From positions 372,001 through 436,000 of the forward strand of contig CAJYTK010000011.1 in NCBI GenBank assembly GCA_913777615.1: a DNA stretch of 64,000 bases, read 5' to 3'. How positions within the stretch are numbered: position 1 is the first letter of the stretch; every line of letters starts with the position of its first letter. Source of the stretch: an uncultured Agrobacterium sp. (lineage in GTDB: Bacteria > Pseudomonadota > Alphaproteobacteria > Rhizobiales > Rhizobiaceae). The position numbers were made by a program, and so were the translations under genes. Positions 55,146 to 63,311 of the stretch are shown here, piece after piece. Under the pieces are notes generated by a model that saw only the letters and a program-made list of their open reading frames with translations, did no database searches and was not told the origin of the DNA.

Positions 55146-56228
55146 TCAGACGCTCAGACCGCCGAACAGCGTCGGCATGTCGAGCGGGCGGAAGCCGTAA
55201 TGGTTCATCCAGCGAACATCGGCGTTGAAGAAATCGCGCAGGTCCGGCATGCCGTATTTCAGCATGGCGATGCGATCGAGACCCATGCCCCAGGCAAAGC
55301 CCTGATACTCATCCGGATCGAGACCGCCGGCGCGCAGCACATTCGGGTGCACCATGCCGCAGCCAAGGATTTCCATCCAGTCCTTGCCTTCGCCGAACTT
55401 GACGATCGGCCCGGAACGGTCGCACTGGATATCGACCTCGAAGCTCGGCTCGGTGAAAGGGAAGAAGGACGGGCGGAAGCGCATGACGACACTGTCGACC
55501 TCGAAGAAGGTCTTGCAGAACTCCTCGAGGATCCAACGCAGGTTTCCGACATGCGCCTTCTTGTCGACCACCAGGCCTTCGACCTGGTGGAACATCGGCG
55601 AGTGGGTCGCGTCCGAATCCTGGCGGTAGGTCTTGCCGGGAATGACGATGCGGATCGGCGGCTTCTGCGCTTCCATGGTGCGCACCTGCACCGGCGAGGT
55701 GTGCGTGCGCAGCACCTTGCGTTCACCCTTTTCATCCGGTTGGAAGAAGAACGTGTCGTGCATTTCGCGCGCCGGATGGCCTTCCGGGAAATTCAGGGCC
55801 GTGAAGTTATAATAGTCGGTTTCGATATCCGGACCTTCGGCAATGGAAAATCCCATATCTGCAAAGATTGCGGTAATCTCATCGACGATCTGGCTGATCG
55901 GATGGATGCGACCGCGCTCGGCCGGAGACTGACGGACTGGCAAGCTCACGTCGAGCGTTTCGGCTTTCAACCGCGCTTCGATCGCTGCGTCCTTCAACTC
56001 GCTCTTGCGGGCGGTCAGGAAATCCGTCACTTCCGTCTTCAACTGATTGATGGCGGCACCACGCGTCTGGCGTTCCTCCGGCGTCATGGTGCCCAGTGTC
56101 TTCAGCAGCTCGGAGACCGAACCTTTCTTGCCAAGTGCCGACAGGCGCACAGCCTCGATGGCCGCCTCGTCTGCGGCCGAGGCGATGTCCGACATCAGTT
56201 GCGATTTCAAAGTGTCCAGTTCAGTCAT
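55146..56228 (-). CDS. pheS: Phenylalanine--tRNA ligase alpha subunit
   Basis: The 360-residue catalytic subunit carries the class II motifs: [54 protein letters not shown] in part for motif 1/2 region, [10 protein letters not shown]-type motif 2 ([14 protein letters not shown] near 185), and [30 protein letters not shown] for motif 3 near the end. The start at 56228 follows AGGAAAA; the frame extends 17 codons further but that stretch belongs to the upstream kinase-like gene. The ATG overlaps that gene's stop by eight bases, so the three genes are one operon. Confidence 0.96.
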   Translation of the reverse strand: MTELDTLKSQLMSDIASAADEAAIEAVRLSALGKKGSVSELLKTLGTMTPEERQTRGAAINQLKTEVTDFLTARKSELKDAAIEARLKAETLDVSLPVRQSPAERGRIHPISQIVDEITAIFADMGFSIAEGPDIETDYYNFTALNFPEGHPAREMHDTFFFQPDEKGERKVLRTHTSPVQVRTMEAQKPPIRIVIPGKTYRQDSDATHSPMFHQVEGLVVDKKAHVGNLRWILEEFCKTFFEVDSVVMRFRPSFFPFTEPSFEVDIQCDRSGPIVKFGEGKDWMEILGCGMVHPNVLRAGGLDPDEYQGFAWGMGLDRIAMLKYGMPDLRDFFNADVRWMNHYGFRPLDMPTLFGGLSV

Positions 56229-57093
56229 CTTTTCCTGCCTTGCCAAAGGTCTTAGCCTCGGCATCGGTTTCAACAGCATTCTTTAGAAAGTCGGTCGCCA
56301 CGATAAAGCGTCGCAGATCACTACCCATCTGGACGCGCCCGATCAACCGGGCGAGAGGCAAAAATCGGCTGAGCACACGCACCAGACGGCGCAATTCATC
56401 GATCGTGGCCTGCGGCGCATTGGCTGTCCATCCGCGATAGGCTGCACCAAGCGTTTCTTCGCGCTTTTCGGCAAAGGCGCTAAGCGGCAAAAACAACAGC
56501 CAGAGATCGCGTGCCTGGGCGCTGGCAAGTGGCATGACGGCCTGCGGCTCTTCTTCGAAATCCATAAAGCCGATACGGCCCTCTTTGAGGAAAAAGTCAC
56601 GAATATGCGGCCGCCCATGACACAGGCCGGCAGCATGGAGTTGTCCGAGCGTCTTGGCCGATTGAACCAGAAGCTGATCGGGATCGCCCGCTACTGCCTT
56701 GTGCGCGATGATGCCTTGTATCGTCTCTCCCACATCTTCCAGCACGATTGCCGTATCGGAGGAGTAGATGATGGCAGGCACGGTAAAGCCTGCGTCGCGG
56801 AACTCGATCATCCGGCGCTTCTCGCGCCCCATCATCTCGACGGGTGACAGGATCGGCGACGGCCTCAGGAAAGCATAGGGCAGAAGGCGACCGGCCAAAC
56901 CCTGTAACTTGCCCCACCATCGCGGTTCTTCCGTGCCTTGGCGCTTGATCCAGACGGCGCCAGAACTCAGCTCCAGTCTCTGGATGCGTCTTTCGCTCAT
57001 TAACAGGGTCTGCATAAGCGCAGCAATATCGGCGTCCTCCAAGTGAACGTGGAAGCCCTGTTCTCTCTCGCTGGCAGTGGCAGCCTGAAGCAT
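56221..57093 (-). CDS. Kinase-like protein (Kdo/WaaP or serine/threonine kinase type) coupled to pheS
   Basis: The protein of about 290 residues has a weak protein-kinase/aminoglycoside-phosphotransferase pattern: [36 protein letters not shown] for the N-lobe to hinge, [20 protein letters not shown] where HGDxHxxN is expected, and [10 protein letters not shown] where the metal-binding D-F-x/D-F-E lies. The catalytic-loop aspartate appears as arginine (HGRPH) with an aspartate five residues later, as in lipopolysaccharide kinase-like proteins. The start at 57093 is preceded by GGGA; ATG 57150 is the alternative. It ends eight bases inside pheS, an unusual partner for that operon. Substrate unknown. 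Confidence 0.68.
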   Translation of the reverse strand: MLQAATASEREQGFHVHLEDADIAALMQTLLMSERRIQRLELSSGAVWIKRQGTEEPRWWGKLQGLAGRLLPYAFLRPSPILSPVEMMGREKRRMIEFRDAGFTVPAIIYSSDTAIVLEDVGETIQGIIAHKAVAGDPDQLLVQSAKTLGQLHAAGLCHGRPHIRDFFLKEGRIGFMDFEEEPQAVMPLASAQARDLWLLFLPLSAFAEKREETLGAAYRGWTANAPQATIDELRRLVRVLSRFLPLARLIGRVQMGSDLRRFIVATDFLKNAVETDAEAKTFGKAGKDD

Positions 57094-57156
57094 GATGTTC
57101 CCGTTGGCGCATCGCGGCGCCCCAGAGCGCTCCCTATGGACGGAAGCCATTCCAAA

Positions 57157-57190
57157 AGTAAAACCCGCCCCGGTTGCCCGGCGCGGGTTT
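57157..57190 (-). terminator. Terminator after rplT
   Basis: AAACCCGC (57161-57168) pairs with GCGGGTTT (57183-57190); on the minus strand it is followed by TTTTACTTTT-like T runs. It lies 30 bases after the rplT stop and separates the ribosomal operon from the kinase-pheST operon. Confidence 0.8.
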
Positions 57191-57220
57191 CGAATGAACA
57201 ACAATTTGTCCGCGCCGTAA

Positions 57221-57625
57221 TTACTTTACAGCGGATTCAAACTCGTTGGCCGTACCGGCATCCTTGAGGTACTCAAGAGCCTTCTTCGCAGCGTCGACGA
57301 GCGCGCCGAAAGCTGCCGGCTCATGGATAGCCATGTCGGACAGAACCTTACGGTCGACTTCGATGCCAGCCTTGTTCAGGCCGTCGATGAAGCGGCCATA
57401 GGTCAGGCCGAATTCGCGAACAGCAGCATTGATACGCTGGATCCACAGAGCGCGGAAGTTGCGCTTGTTGACCTTGCGGTCGCGGTAAGCGTACTGCTTG
57501 GAACGATCAACCGCCGCCTTTGCTGCGCGGATGGTGTTCTTGCGACGGCCGTAGAAGCCCTTCGCAGCCTTGAGTGTCTTGGTGTGCTTGGCGCGGGAAG
57601 TTACGCCACGTTTTACGCGTGCCAT
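57221..57625 (-). CDS. rplT: Large ribosomal subunit protein bL20
   Basis: The 134-residue protein begins [30 protein letters not shown], the invariant basic N-terminal extension of L20, and contains [22 protein letters not shown] and [21 protein letters not shown] of the globular domain. The C-terminal tail is about 15 residues longer than in E. coli, as common in alphaproteobacteria. L20 is needed early in 50S assembly and can repress its own operon in other bacteria. It follows rpmI by 40 bases. Confidence 0.98.
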   Translation of the reverse strand: MARVKRGVTSRAKHTKTLKAAKGFYGRRKNTIRAAKAAVDRSKQYAYRDRKVNKRNFRALWIQRINAAVREFGLTYGRFIDGLNKAGIEVDRKVLSDMAIHEPAAFGALVDAAKKALEYLKDAGTANEFESAVK

Positions 57626-57665
57626 GTCATGATCTCCTTAAAGTGTCCAAAAATGCGGAAAAGTC

Positions 57666-57869
57666 TTAGAGACCGTTCGGCAGGTAGTTCTTGACGACCT
57701 TTTTGCCGTCAGCTTCGGCCAGAACCATGGTTCCGCGCGCGTCGCGAATGAACTTGTTGGAACGCTTGATCATGCCGTGGCGCTTACCGGCGGCGGCTGC
57801 GAGAACCTTGCCGGTGCCAGTGATCTTGAACCGCTTCTTAGCAGCGGATTTCGTCTTCATCTTGGGCAT
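57666..57869 (-). CDS. rpmI: Large ribosomal subunit protein bL35
   Basis: The 67-residue basic protein reads [20 protein letters not shown] and then [19 protein letters not shown], the standard L35 sequence. It lies upstream of rplT in the order infC-rpmI-rplT that is conserved across bacteria. A gap of about 195 bases separates it from infC. Confidence 0.98.
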   Translation of the reverse strand: MPKMKTKSAAKKRFKITGTGKVLAAAAGKRHGMIKRSNKFIRDARGTMVLAEADGKKVVKNYLPNGL

Positions 57870-58000
57870 TTTGCTACTCCGTTATTTTGTATCGAAACAG
57901 GCAGACGAAGCCCGCTTCAAGCTATTCAGGAACGGCCACGGCATGCCCTGCCGGACCGTTCGGACGCGCGCTTATAACCGCAGTTATGAAAAAGCGCAAC

Positions 58001-58019
58001 GGGGAAGCAGAACTTCCCC
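58001..58019 (-). other. Hairpin between infC and rpmI
   Basis: GGGGAAG and CTTCCCC pair perfectly around five bases in the infC-rpmI gap. On the minus strand it is followed, seven bases later, by TTTTTC. It may be a partial terminator or attenuator that lets infC and rpmI-rplT differ in output. Confidence 0.5.
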
Positions 58020-58064
58020 TGCGAGGGTGGAAAACGCCAGCTTCTATACCAGCGCGCCCAGGCA

Positions 58065-58601
58065 TTACTTCGGTGCAAGCACCATCATCATCTGGCGGCC
58101 TTCGAGCTTCGGCTCAGCTTCCACCTTGGCAATTGCCACGGTGTCTTCCTTGACCTGCTGAAGCAGCTTCATGCCGAGTTCCTGGTGGGCCATTTCGCGA
58201 CCACGGAATTTCAGCGTTACCTTAACCTTGTCGCCTTCTTCAAAGAAACGGCTGATCGCCTTCATCTTCACCTCATAGTCATGGGTGTCGATGTTCGGAC
58301 GCATCTTGATTTCCTTGACCTCGACGATCTTTTGCTTCTTACGCGCTTCGGCCGCTTTCTTCTGGGTCGAATATTTCAGCTTACCGAGATCGAGAATCTT
58401 GCATACAGGCGGTTCGGCGTTCGGCGAAATCTCGACAAGATCAAGACCGGCCTCTTCCGCCATCTTCAACGCCTGATCCGTCGGCATCACGCCGAGGTTC
58501 TGGCCTTCTTCATCAATCAGCTGAATTTTGGGAATTCGAATTTCCCTGTTTGAGCGCGGGCCTTCCTTGACGGGGGCATCGGCTTTGAACGGTCTGCGAA
58601 T
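58065..58601 (-). CDS. infC: Translation initiation factor IF-3 with ATT start codon
   Basis: The 178-residue factor keeps free 30S subunits apart from 50S and proofreads start codons. The N-terminal domain includes [28 protein letters not shown], the linker helix [16 protein letters not shown], and the C-terminal domain [16 protein letters not shown]. The start is ATT at 58601-58599, giving [10 protein letters not shown], with AGGAGA exactly eight bases upstream. No ATG, GTG or TTG fits the ribosome site. Rare ATT/AUC starts in infC are a known device for autoregulation, because IF-3 itself rejects them when abundant. Confidence 0.93.
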   Translation of the reverse strand: MRRPFKADAPVKEGPRSNREIRIPKIQLIDEEGQNLGVMPTDQALKMAEEAGLDLVEISPNAEPPVCKILDLGKLKYSTQKKAAEARKKQKIVEVKEIKMRPNIDTHDYEVKMKAISRFFEEGDKVKVTLKFRGREMAHQELGMKLLQQVKEDTVAIAKVEAEPKLEGRQMMMVLAPK

Positions 58602-58782
58602 GGTCGTATTCTCCTGATCTGTTTCGGGATCGCGTCGGCAAAAACAGCTTGTCGGTGCAAATGGCGGAAATGTCGTGAATGCCGCCGCGAAGTCAATAGC
58701 ATGCCTTTGCAAAAAAATCACCTCCTCTCGTGGTTTTTACGAATCTGTTCTACAGGGGAGAAAGAAACGACAGGAGATTGAG

Positions 58783-59577
58783 ATGAGCGACGCACACCAA
58801 GCCCCACACTATATTGTCGTTGGCCATGGCGACGCCGCACGCGAAATTGCGATCGTGTCCCGGTCGGCGTCAACGTCGGATCACCGCCCTGCCCTCGTCT
58901 GGCTGGGTGGCTATCGCTCAGACATGACCGGTACAAAAGCCGTCGAGCTCGATCGCTTTGCCGAGCAGGAGCAGCTTGCCTGCATCCGCTTCGATTATTC
59001 GGGCCATGGTGTTTCGAAGGGCGACTTCAAAAAGGGCACTATTTCCCGTTGGCTGGAGGAATCGCTTGCCGTTCTCAATGATAAGACACCCGAAAGCGTC
59101 ATTCTCATCGGCTCGTCCATGGGCGGATGGATTGCGCTGCGCCTGATCGAAGAGTTGCGCAAGCGCCAGGATGGACCGAAGGTGGCAGGCCTCGTCCTCA
59201 TCGCTCCCGCGCCGGACTTCACCGCTGAACTGATAGAGCCAAACTTGACGGAGGCTGAAAAGGCATCGCTTATCGAAAACGGTTACTTCGAGGAGCCATC
59301 GGAATACAGCCCCGAGCCCAACATCTTCACGCGCGATCTGATGACGGATGGTCGCAACAATCTGGTTTTAAAGGGCGTGATCGATACGGGTTGTCCAGTC
59401 CACATTCTTCAAGGCATGCGCGATGAAGACGTGCCGTATCAACATGCGCTGCGGCTGATGGAGCACCTTCCCGCAGATGATGTTGTGCTCAGCCTTATCC
59501 GCGACGGCGACCACAGGCTGTCTCGGCCTCAGGATATCGAGCGGATGCTCGCGGCGGTCAAAAGCCTTGTAGCCTAG
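58783..59577 (+). CDS. Alpha/beta hydrolase
   Basis: The 264-residue protein has the serine hydrolase fold: an oxyanion region WLGGYRSDMTGTKAVELDRFA near residue 45, FDYSGHGVSKGDF, the nucleophile elbow GSSMGGWIALRL near residue 112, VHILQGMRDEDVPYQHALRL with the acid residue, and the histidine in DGDHRLSRPQD near 245. The closing motifs match the family of short-acyl or palmitoyl-type carboxylesterases (COG1073/ABHD10-like). CAGGAG precedes the ATG at 58783. It is divergent from infC. Substrate not known. Confidence 0.87.
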   Translation: MSDAHQAPHYIVVGHGDAAREIAIVSRSASTSDHRPALVWLGGYRSDMTGTKAVELDRFAEQEQLACIRFDYSGHGVSKGDFKKGTISRWLEESLAVLNDKTPESVILIGSSMGGWIALRLIEELRKRQDGPKVAGLVLIAPAPDFTAELIEPNLTEAEKASLIENGYFEEPSEYSPEPNIFTRDLMTDGRNNLVLKGVIDTGCPVHILQGMRDEDVPYQHALRLMEHLPADDVVLSLIRDGDHRLSRPQDIERMLAAVKSLVA

Positions 59578-59760
59578 AGCGCCGAGCGCCCTAAAGACCC
59601 CAGCACGCTCTACGGGTTTGAACCGACGCCCGCTCTTTCCGAAGATCGATGTCGGTTCTAGGGACTGCGCCGTGAGCATTTCGGCAACGCTCTTAACCAT
59701 ATTATTCATCTTGCATTCATGGAAGCCCTGCTCCCAATTGACACTTACCCCTGATCTCTC

Positions 59761-59775
59761 TTAACACTTTATTAA
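59761..59775 (+). promoter_or_regulatory. CtrA-like site upstream of the cysteine protease gene
   Basis: TTAAC, then TTAAG at the right distance, gives TTAA-N7-TTAA. It ends 20 bases before the ATG and 6 bases before the ribosome site, so CtrA binding here would more likely repress. Confidence 0.4.
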
Positions 59776-59795
59776 GACTTCAAGGGACGGGTTTG

Positions 59796-60410
59796 ATGAT
59801 GAATGCATCGCAGGCACGGGCGCTGCTTTTTGCAGTTGCGGCCGGACTACTTTCTGCTGCCTCGGTGCAGGCCGAGAACAAAGGCAGCCCTGCCATGGTA
59901 ACGGGTGGCATTACGTCCCAGCCCATTGGTCATTATGAGTTCTGCCAGAGATACGCAGCGGAGTGCGACATTCGCAGCAAACTCACACCGCCACCGCGCG
60001 TCACCGAATATGGCTGGACCGTCATTCGTGATATCAATACCGAGGTGAACACCACCATCGTCGCCATGACCGACCAGGAAGTCTATGGCAAGGACGAGTA
60101 TTGGGAATATCCCAAGACCGCGGGCGACTGCGAAGATTTTGTACTTCTCAAGCGCAAGAAGCTGATCGAAAAGGGCTTTGCCGTTTCCGACCTTCTGATC
60201 ACCGTGGTTCGCAAGCCGGATGGTGAAGGTCATGCAGTGTTGACCGTTCGAACCAACAATGGCGACTTCATTCTCGACAATCTGTCGAATGAGGTGAAGC
60301 TTTGGACGGACACCAATTACACCTATCTGAAGCGCCAGGCCTCCTTCAACACGGGTCGCTGGGTTTCGATCGAAGATGGGCGCGATGTTCTGGTCGGCGC
60401 ACTGCGCTAA
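59796..60410 (+). CDS. LapG-type transglutaminase-like cysteine protease (BTLCP family)
   Basis: The 204-residue protein has a signal peptide (ALLFAVAAGLLSAASVQA, cleavage near residue 27) and the bacterial transglutaminase-like cysteine proteinase fold. The catalytic cysteine lies in KTAGDCEDFVLLKRKKL near residue 112, the histidine in GEGHAVLTVRT near 147, and the aspartate in FILDNLSNEV. Members of this family include LapG, which cuts large adhesins in the periplasm under control of the c-di-GMP receptor LapD. Neither LapD nor an adhesin gene is visible here. AAGGGA lies eight bases before the ATG at 59796. Confidence 0.87.
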   Translation: MMNASQARALLFAVAAGLLSAASVQAENKGSPAMVTGGITSQPIGHYEFCQRYAAECDIRSKLTPPPRVTEYGWTVIRDINTEVNTTIVAMTDQEVYGKDEYWEYPKTAGDCEDFVLLKRKKLIEKGFAVSDLLITVVRKPDGEGHAVLTVRTNNGDFILDNLSNEVKLWTDTNYTYLKRQASFNTGRWVSIEDGRDVLVGALR

Positions 60411-60443
60411 AGAAACCGCATCGACAAAAACCTGAAAGCACGA

Positions 60444-61367
60444 TCATTGACGCATAGAACGCGATGTCCTCTCTGAGGCGTCGCGTTTTGCTTTGAGATG
60501 CGGCACGGCTGACCAGCCCAATGTCGAACCAGCAGCGGCCACAAGAATGGCGACCACACCGGCGATCTGTAGTGGCTGCAGATGATGCCCAAAGGCGATA
60601 CGATCGATGATGATCGCCGCCACCGGGTATATGAAGGACAGGGAGCCGGTCAGGTTGGTCGGCAATTTCTGGATTGCGCCGTAGAGCAGAATATACATCA
60701 GCCCGGTATGAACGACGCCCAGCGTCAGCAAAATTGTCCATGCTTGCGCCTCGATGCGAGGCCCATGTGCCGAAAATGGCAGGAGGAGAAAAATACCGGT
60801 TGCCACCTGAATGAGCGCGATCAATTGCGGCGGAAGGCCTTTCAGCGTCTTGGCGATGATGGCGGCCACGGCGTAGAAGAACGCCGCTGCAAGGGCAAGC
60901 GCGATGCCCGCGACATAGTTTTCGCCGGAATATCCCGCACCGGGCTTCGCATAGATAATCGCAAGTGTGCCGAGAAACGAAATGACGAGCCACAGCAGTT
61001 TATTGAGCGTCAGCTTCTCAGAGAGAACGAGTGCGCCCAAGGCAACCAGCATAAAGGGCTGAGTGTTGTAGACCGCGGTCGCGATCGAAATCGATGCGCG
61101 TGGATAGGCGGCGAACAAAAGCAGCCAGTTCGTGACAATCGCGACACCACCGAGCACTGCCAGACCAGCTTGCCGACGTGATATGAGGCCAAGCCGAAGA
61201 AATCCCATCCCCGCACAAATCGGCAGCAGGACCGCCGCGCCGAACACGCAGCGCCAAAACACGACGCTTGTAACGGGCTGACCGGACAACACCACAAATA
61301 ACCCGATCGTTCCCGAAATCACCATCGCGCTTGCCATCTCAAGAACGCCGCGCATCTTTTCAGTCAT
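60444..61367 (-). CDS. EamA/DMT-family exporter
   Basis: The 307-residue protein has ten membrane helices built from two EamA repeats of five. Segments such as MASAMVISGTIGLFVVLSGQPVTSVVFWRCVFGAAVLLP in the first repeat and YVAGIALALAAAFFYAVAAIIAKTL in the second show the duplication. DMT exporters commonly expel amino acids or other small metabolites. The ATG at 61367 has GAGGGG upstream. It is divergent from an Lrp/AsnC regulator with an exact palindrome between them, the usual layout of an amino-acid-responsive exporter. Confidence 0.88.
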   Translation of the reverse strand: MTEKMRGVLEMASAMVISGTIGLFVVLSGQPVTSVVFWRCVFGAAVLLPICAGMGFLRLGLISRRQAGLAVLGGVAIVTNWLLLFAAYPRASISIATAVYNTQPFMLVALGALVLSEKLTLNKLLWLVISFLGTLAIIYAKPGAGYSGENYVAGIALALAAAFFYAVAAIIAKTLKGLPPQLIALIQVATGIFLLLPFSAHGPRIEAQAWTILLTLGVVHTGLMYILLYGAIQKLPTNLTGSLSFIYPVAAIIIDRIAFGHHLQPLQIAGVVAILVAAAGSTLGWSAVPHLKAKRDASERTSRSMRQ

Positions 61368-61416
61368 TGTGAGCCCCTCATTGCCATGCGAGGATTTTAA
61401 TGGACCCGATCGGATA

Positions 61417-61439
61417 TTGCCTCTATTCTTAAGAGGCAA
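61417..61439. promoter_or_regulatory. Palindromic operator between the EamA exporter and Lrp genes
   Basis: TTGCCTCT (61417-61424) and AGAGGCAA (61432-61439) are exact 8-base inverted arms around seven A/T-rich bases. It lies midway between the divergent starts at 61367 and 61502, fitting an Lrp/AsnC dimer site. Confidence 0.7.
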
Positions 61440-61501
61440 AACCTGGATATGTCCTATCAAAAGAAGGTTTTTGGCGACCCGAGCTTTGAAAGGAAAATCC
61501 A

Positions 61502-61939
61502 GTGCTCGACGATGTCGATAAGCGCATTCTTGAGCTTCTGTCACGCGACGGGAGAATGTCGGTCAAGGATCTCGCGCAGAATGTGGGGCTATCTGCGCCG
61601 AGCACGTCGGACCGGATCAGACGCCTGGAAGAGCGGGGCGTTATTCGGGGCTTTACCGTGGAAGTCGACCCGGAGAGTATCGGGTTCACGCTTCAAGCCA
61701 TCATTCGTGTCCGCCCGTTACCCGGAAAGCTGCATGTTGTTCAGCAACTCATCGAGCAAATCCCTGCGATTTCCGAATGTGACAAGGTGACGGGAGATGA
61801 TTGCTTTATTGCGCGTCTGCACGTCCGGTCTATCGAAGAGTTGGACACGATCCTCGACCGGATCGCCGATAAGGCGGAGACCAACACGTCGATCGTAAAG
61901 TTGCAGCCGGTCAAACGCCGGCTGCTTCCTCTCGGATGA
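61502..61939 (+). CDS. Lrp/AsnC-family regulator
   Basis: The 145-residue protein has an N-terminal helix-turn-helix (LDDVDKRILELLSRDGRMSVKDLAQNVGLSAPSTSDRIRRLEERGVI in parts) and a C-terminal RAM ligand-binding domain (ALQAIIRVRPLPG-like strand, CDKVTGDDCFIARLHVRSIEELDTILDRI with the G-x-x-D ligand turn). The GTG start at 61502 is preceded by AAGGAAAATCC. It is divergent from an EamA exporter and is its likely regulator; the ligand is probably an amino acid. The stop lies three bases from the mbfA stop on the other strand. Confidence 0.9.
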   Translation: MLDDVDKRILELLSRDGRMSVKDLAQNVGLSAPSTSDRIRRLEERGVIRGFTVEVDPESIGFTLQAIIRVRPLPGKLHVVQQLIEQIPAISECDKVTGDDCFIARLHVRSIEELDTILDRIADKAETNTSIVKLQPVKRRLLPLG

Positions 61940-61942
61940 ACG

Positions 61943-62926
61943 TCACCCGTGACCGATGATAATGCCAGCCGCCAAGACCAGAGAGCCACCAAGCACCACC
62001 TGAAACACGGCGCGCAAGAACGGGGTTTCCATGAACCTGTTCTGGATGAAGGCGATTGCCCACAATTCAATGAACACAACGACGGCGGCAATCGCGGTTG
62101 CGGTCCAAAAATGCGGAATGAGGTAGGGAAGCGCGTGCCCGAGACCGCCGACAGCGGTCATGATGCCGGATGCGAGGCCGCGCTTTAACGGCGATCCGCG
62201 GCCCGAAAGCTTGCCATCATCATGCGCCGCCTCCGTAAAGCCCATGGAGATGCCAGCACCGACGGACGCGGACAGGCCGATCAGAAACGTCTGCCATGTA
62301 TCCTGCGTGGCAAAAGCTGCGGCGAAGATTGGCGCAAGCGTCGAAACCGAACCGTCCATCAGGCCCGCAAGACCCGGTTGCACATAGGTCAGCAGGAACT
62401 GTCGCTTGGCGGTTTCCTCTTCGTCCGCACGTGCATCGTCCGGCAGATGCTTTTCTCCGAGCATACTGGCAATGTCCTCATGCCCCCGCTCAGCCTCGGC
62501 CAGATCGCCAAGGAGCTTTCGCGTCTGCGCGTCCGTGACGTGACGGATAGCCTCGTCGTAAAACCGGATAGCTTGCTGCTCCATCTCTTCGGCCTGCTCG
62601 CGGACATGCTCAACCGTCAAAGTCTTCACCAGCCAGTCCGGTTTGCGTTCGTAAAAGCCACGGACATGTTCACGCCGGATCAGCGGAATGACATCGCCAA
62701 AGCGCTGCTTGTGCATGTCGATCAGGACATTGCGATGCGCATGCTCCACCTCGGCCATATCATCGAAAATCTTGGCGGATTGCGGATATTGCTCCCGCAG
62801 ATGGTCCGCATAAGAGCGGTAGATTCTTGAATCGTCCTCCTCGGAAGAAATAGCGAGTGCTAGGATTTCCTGCTCGTTGAGGGATGAAAAAGGGCGCTTG
62901 GAGGAGGAGAAGAGGCTACGAAACAT
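61943..62926 (-). CDS. mbfA: Membrane-bound ferritin-like iron exporter MbfA
   Basis: The 327-residue protein fuses an N-terminal ferritin/rubrerythrin-like domain (residues about 20-165) to a C-terminal VIT1/CCC1-type membrane domain. The ferritin iron ligands appear as E and E-x-x-H motifs in EEDDSRIYRSYADHL, MAEVEHAHRNVL, EQQAIRFYDEAI and LAEAERGHEDI. The membrane part starts LAGLMDGSVSTLAPIFAAAFATQ, the VIT1 signature, and has about five helices. MbfA exports iron and protects Agrobacterium from iron and peroxide stress; it is known to be repressed by Irr. Two Irr boxes lie immediately upstream. Confidence 0.93.
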   Translation of the reverse strand: MFRSLFSSSKRPFSSLNEQEILALAISSEEDDSRIYRSYADHLREQYPQSAKIFDDMAEVEHAHRNVLIDMHKQRFGDVIPLIRREHVRGFYERKPDWLVKTLTVEHVREQAEEMEQQAIRFYDEAIRHVTDAQTRKLLGDLAEAERGHEDIASMLGEKHLPDDARADEEETAKRQFLLTYVQPGLAGLMDGSVSTLAPIFAAAFATQDTWQTFLIGLSASVGAGISMGFTEAAHDDGKLSGRGSPLKRGLASGIMTAVGGLGHALPYLIPHFWTATAIAAVVVFIELWAIAFIQNRFMETPFLRAVFQVVLGGSLVLAAGIIIGHG

Positions 62927-62937
62927 GGGACCATCCT

Positions 62938-62954
62938 TTTAGAATGGTTCTAAT
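62938..62954 (-). promoter_or_regulatory. Irr box proximal to mbfA
   Basis: TTTAGAA, TGG, TTCTAAT matches the ICE consensus with one end base changed. It ends 12 bases before the mbfA ATG, so it overlaps the leader or ribosome-binding region. Confidence 0.75.
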
Positions 62955-62984
62955 TACTGCGATTGAAAACTTTCTTCAAGGGGT

Positions 62985-63001
62985 TTTAGAATAATTCTAA
63001 A
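62985..63001 (-). promoter_or_regulatory. Irr box distal to mbfA
   Basis: TTTAGAA, TAA, TTCTAAA is a perfect ICE palindrome, 47 bases upstream of the proximal box (about 4.5 helical turns) and 59 bases before the mbfA ATG. Confidence 0.85.
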
Positions 63002-63013
63002 TGTGGTTTTCGC

Positions 63014-63231
63014 TCAGTCAGGAGCGGGCTTGATCAATGACTGTCGTAACACGGCATCCACTTTCATGACCTTTTGAAATGACAACGGATCCGCAATCGG
63101 CAACGGAAACATCACGCCGGCTGAGCGACCATCGACATGCCCCGCGATTTTAAGTCGAGCATCCGGGTTAGGCCAACAATGTCCCGTGAAGGCGAGCCCA
63201 GCGTAGCATCAATGGCGATCGGTCGGAACAT
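63014..63231 (-). other. Possible decayed coding sequence upstream of mbfA
   Basis: I do not recognise a gene here. On the minus strand an ATG at 63231 opens a 39-residue frame (MFRPIAIDATLGSPSRDIVG at its start) ending at 63112. An overlapping frame without a start codon runs from about 63208 to a stop at 63014 and ends PIADPLSFQKVMKVDAVL plus a short tail. Both read like protein, and the two join if one frameshift is assumed. The rest of the 63002-63311 gap shows nothing recognisable. Confidence 0.25.
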
Positions 63232-63311
63232 TGCTCACTGTCCGGCATTCCCTGTTAAGCAATGCCGCATTCAGCTGTGTTGAGTCTCCATCATAAAATT
63301 CCGAGAGTGCA

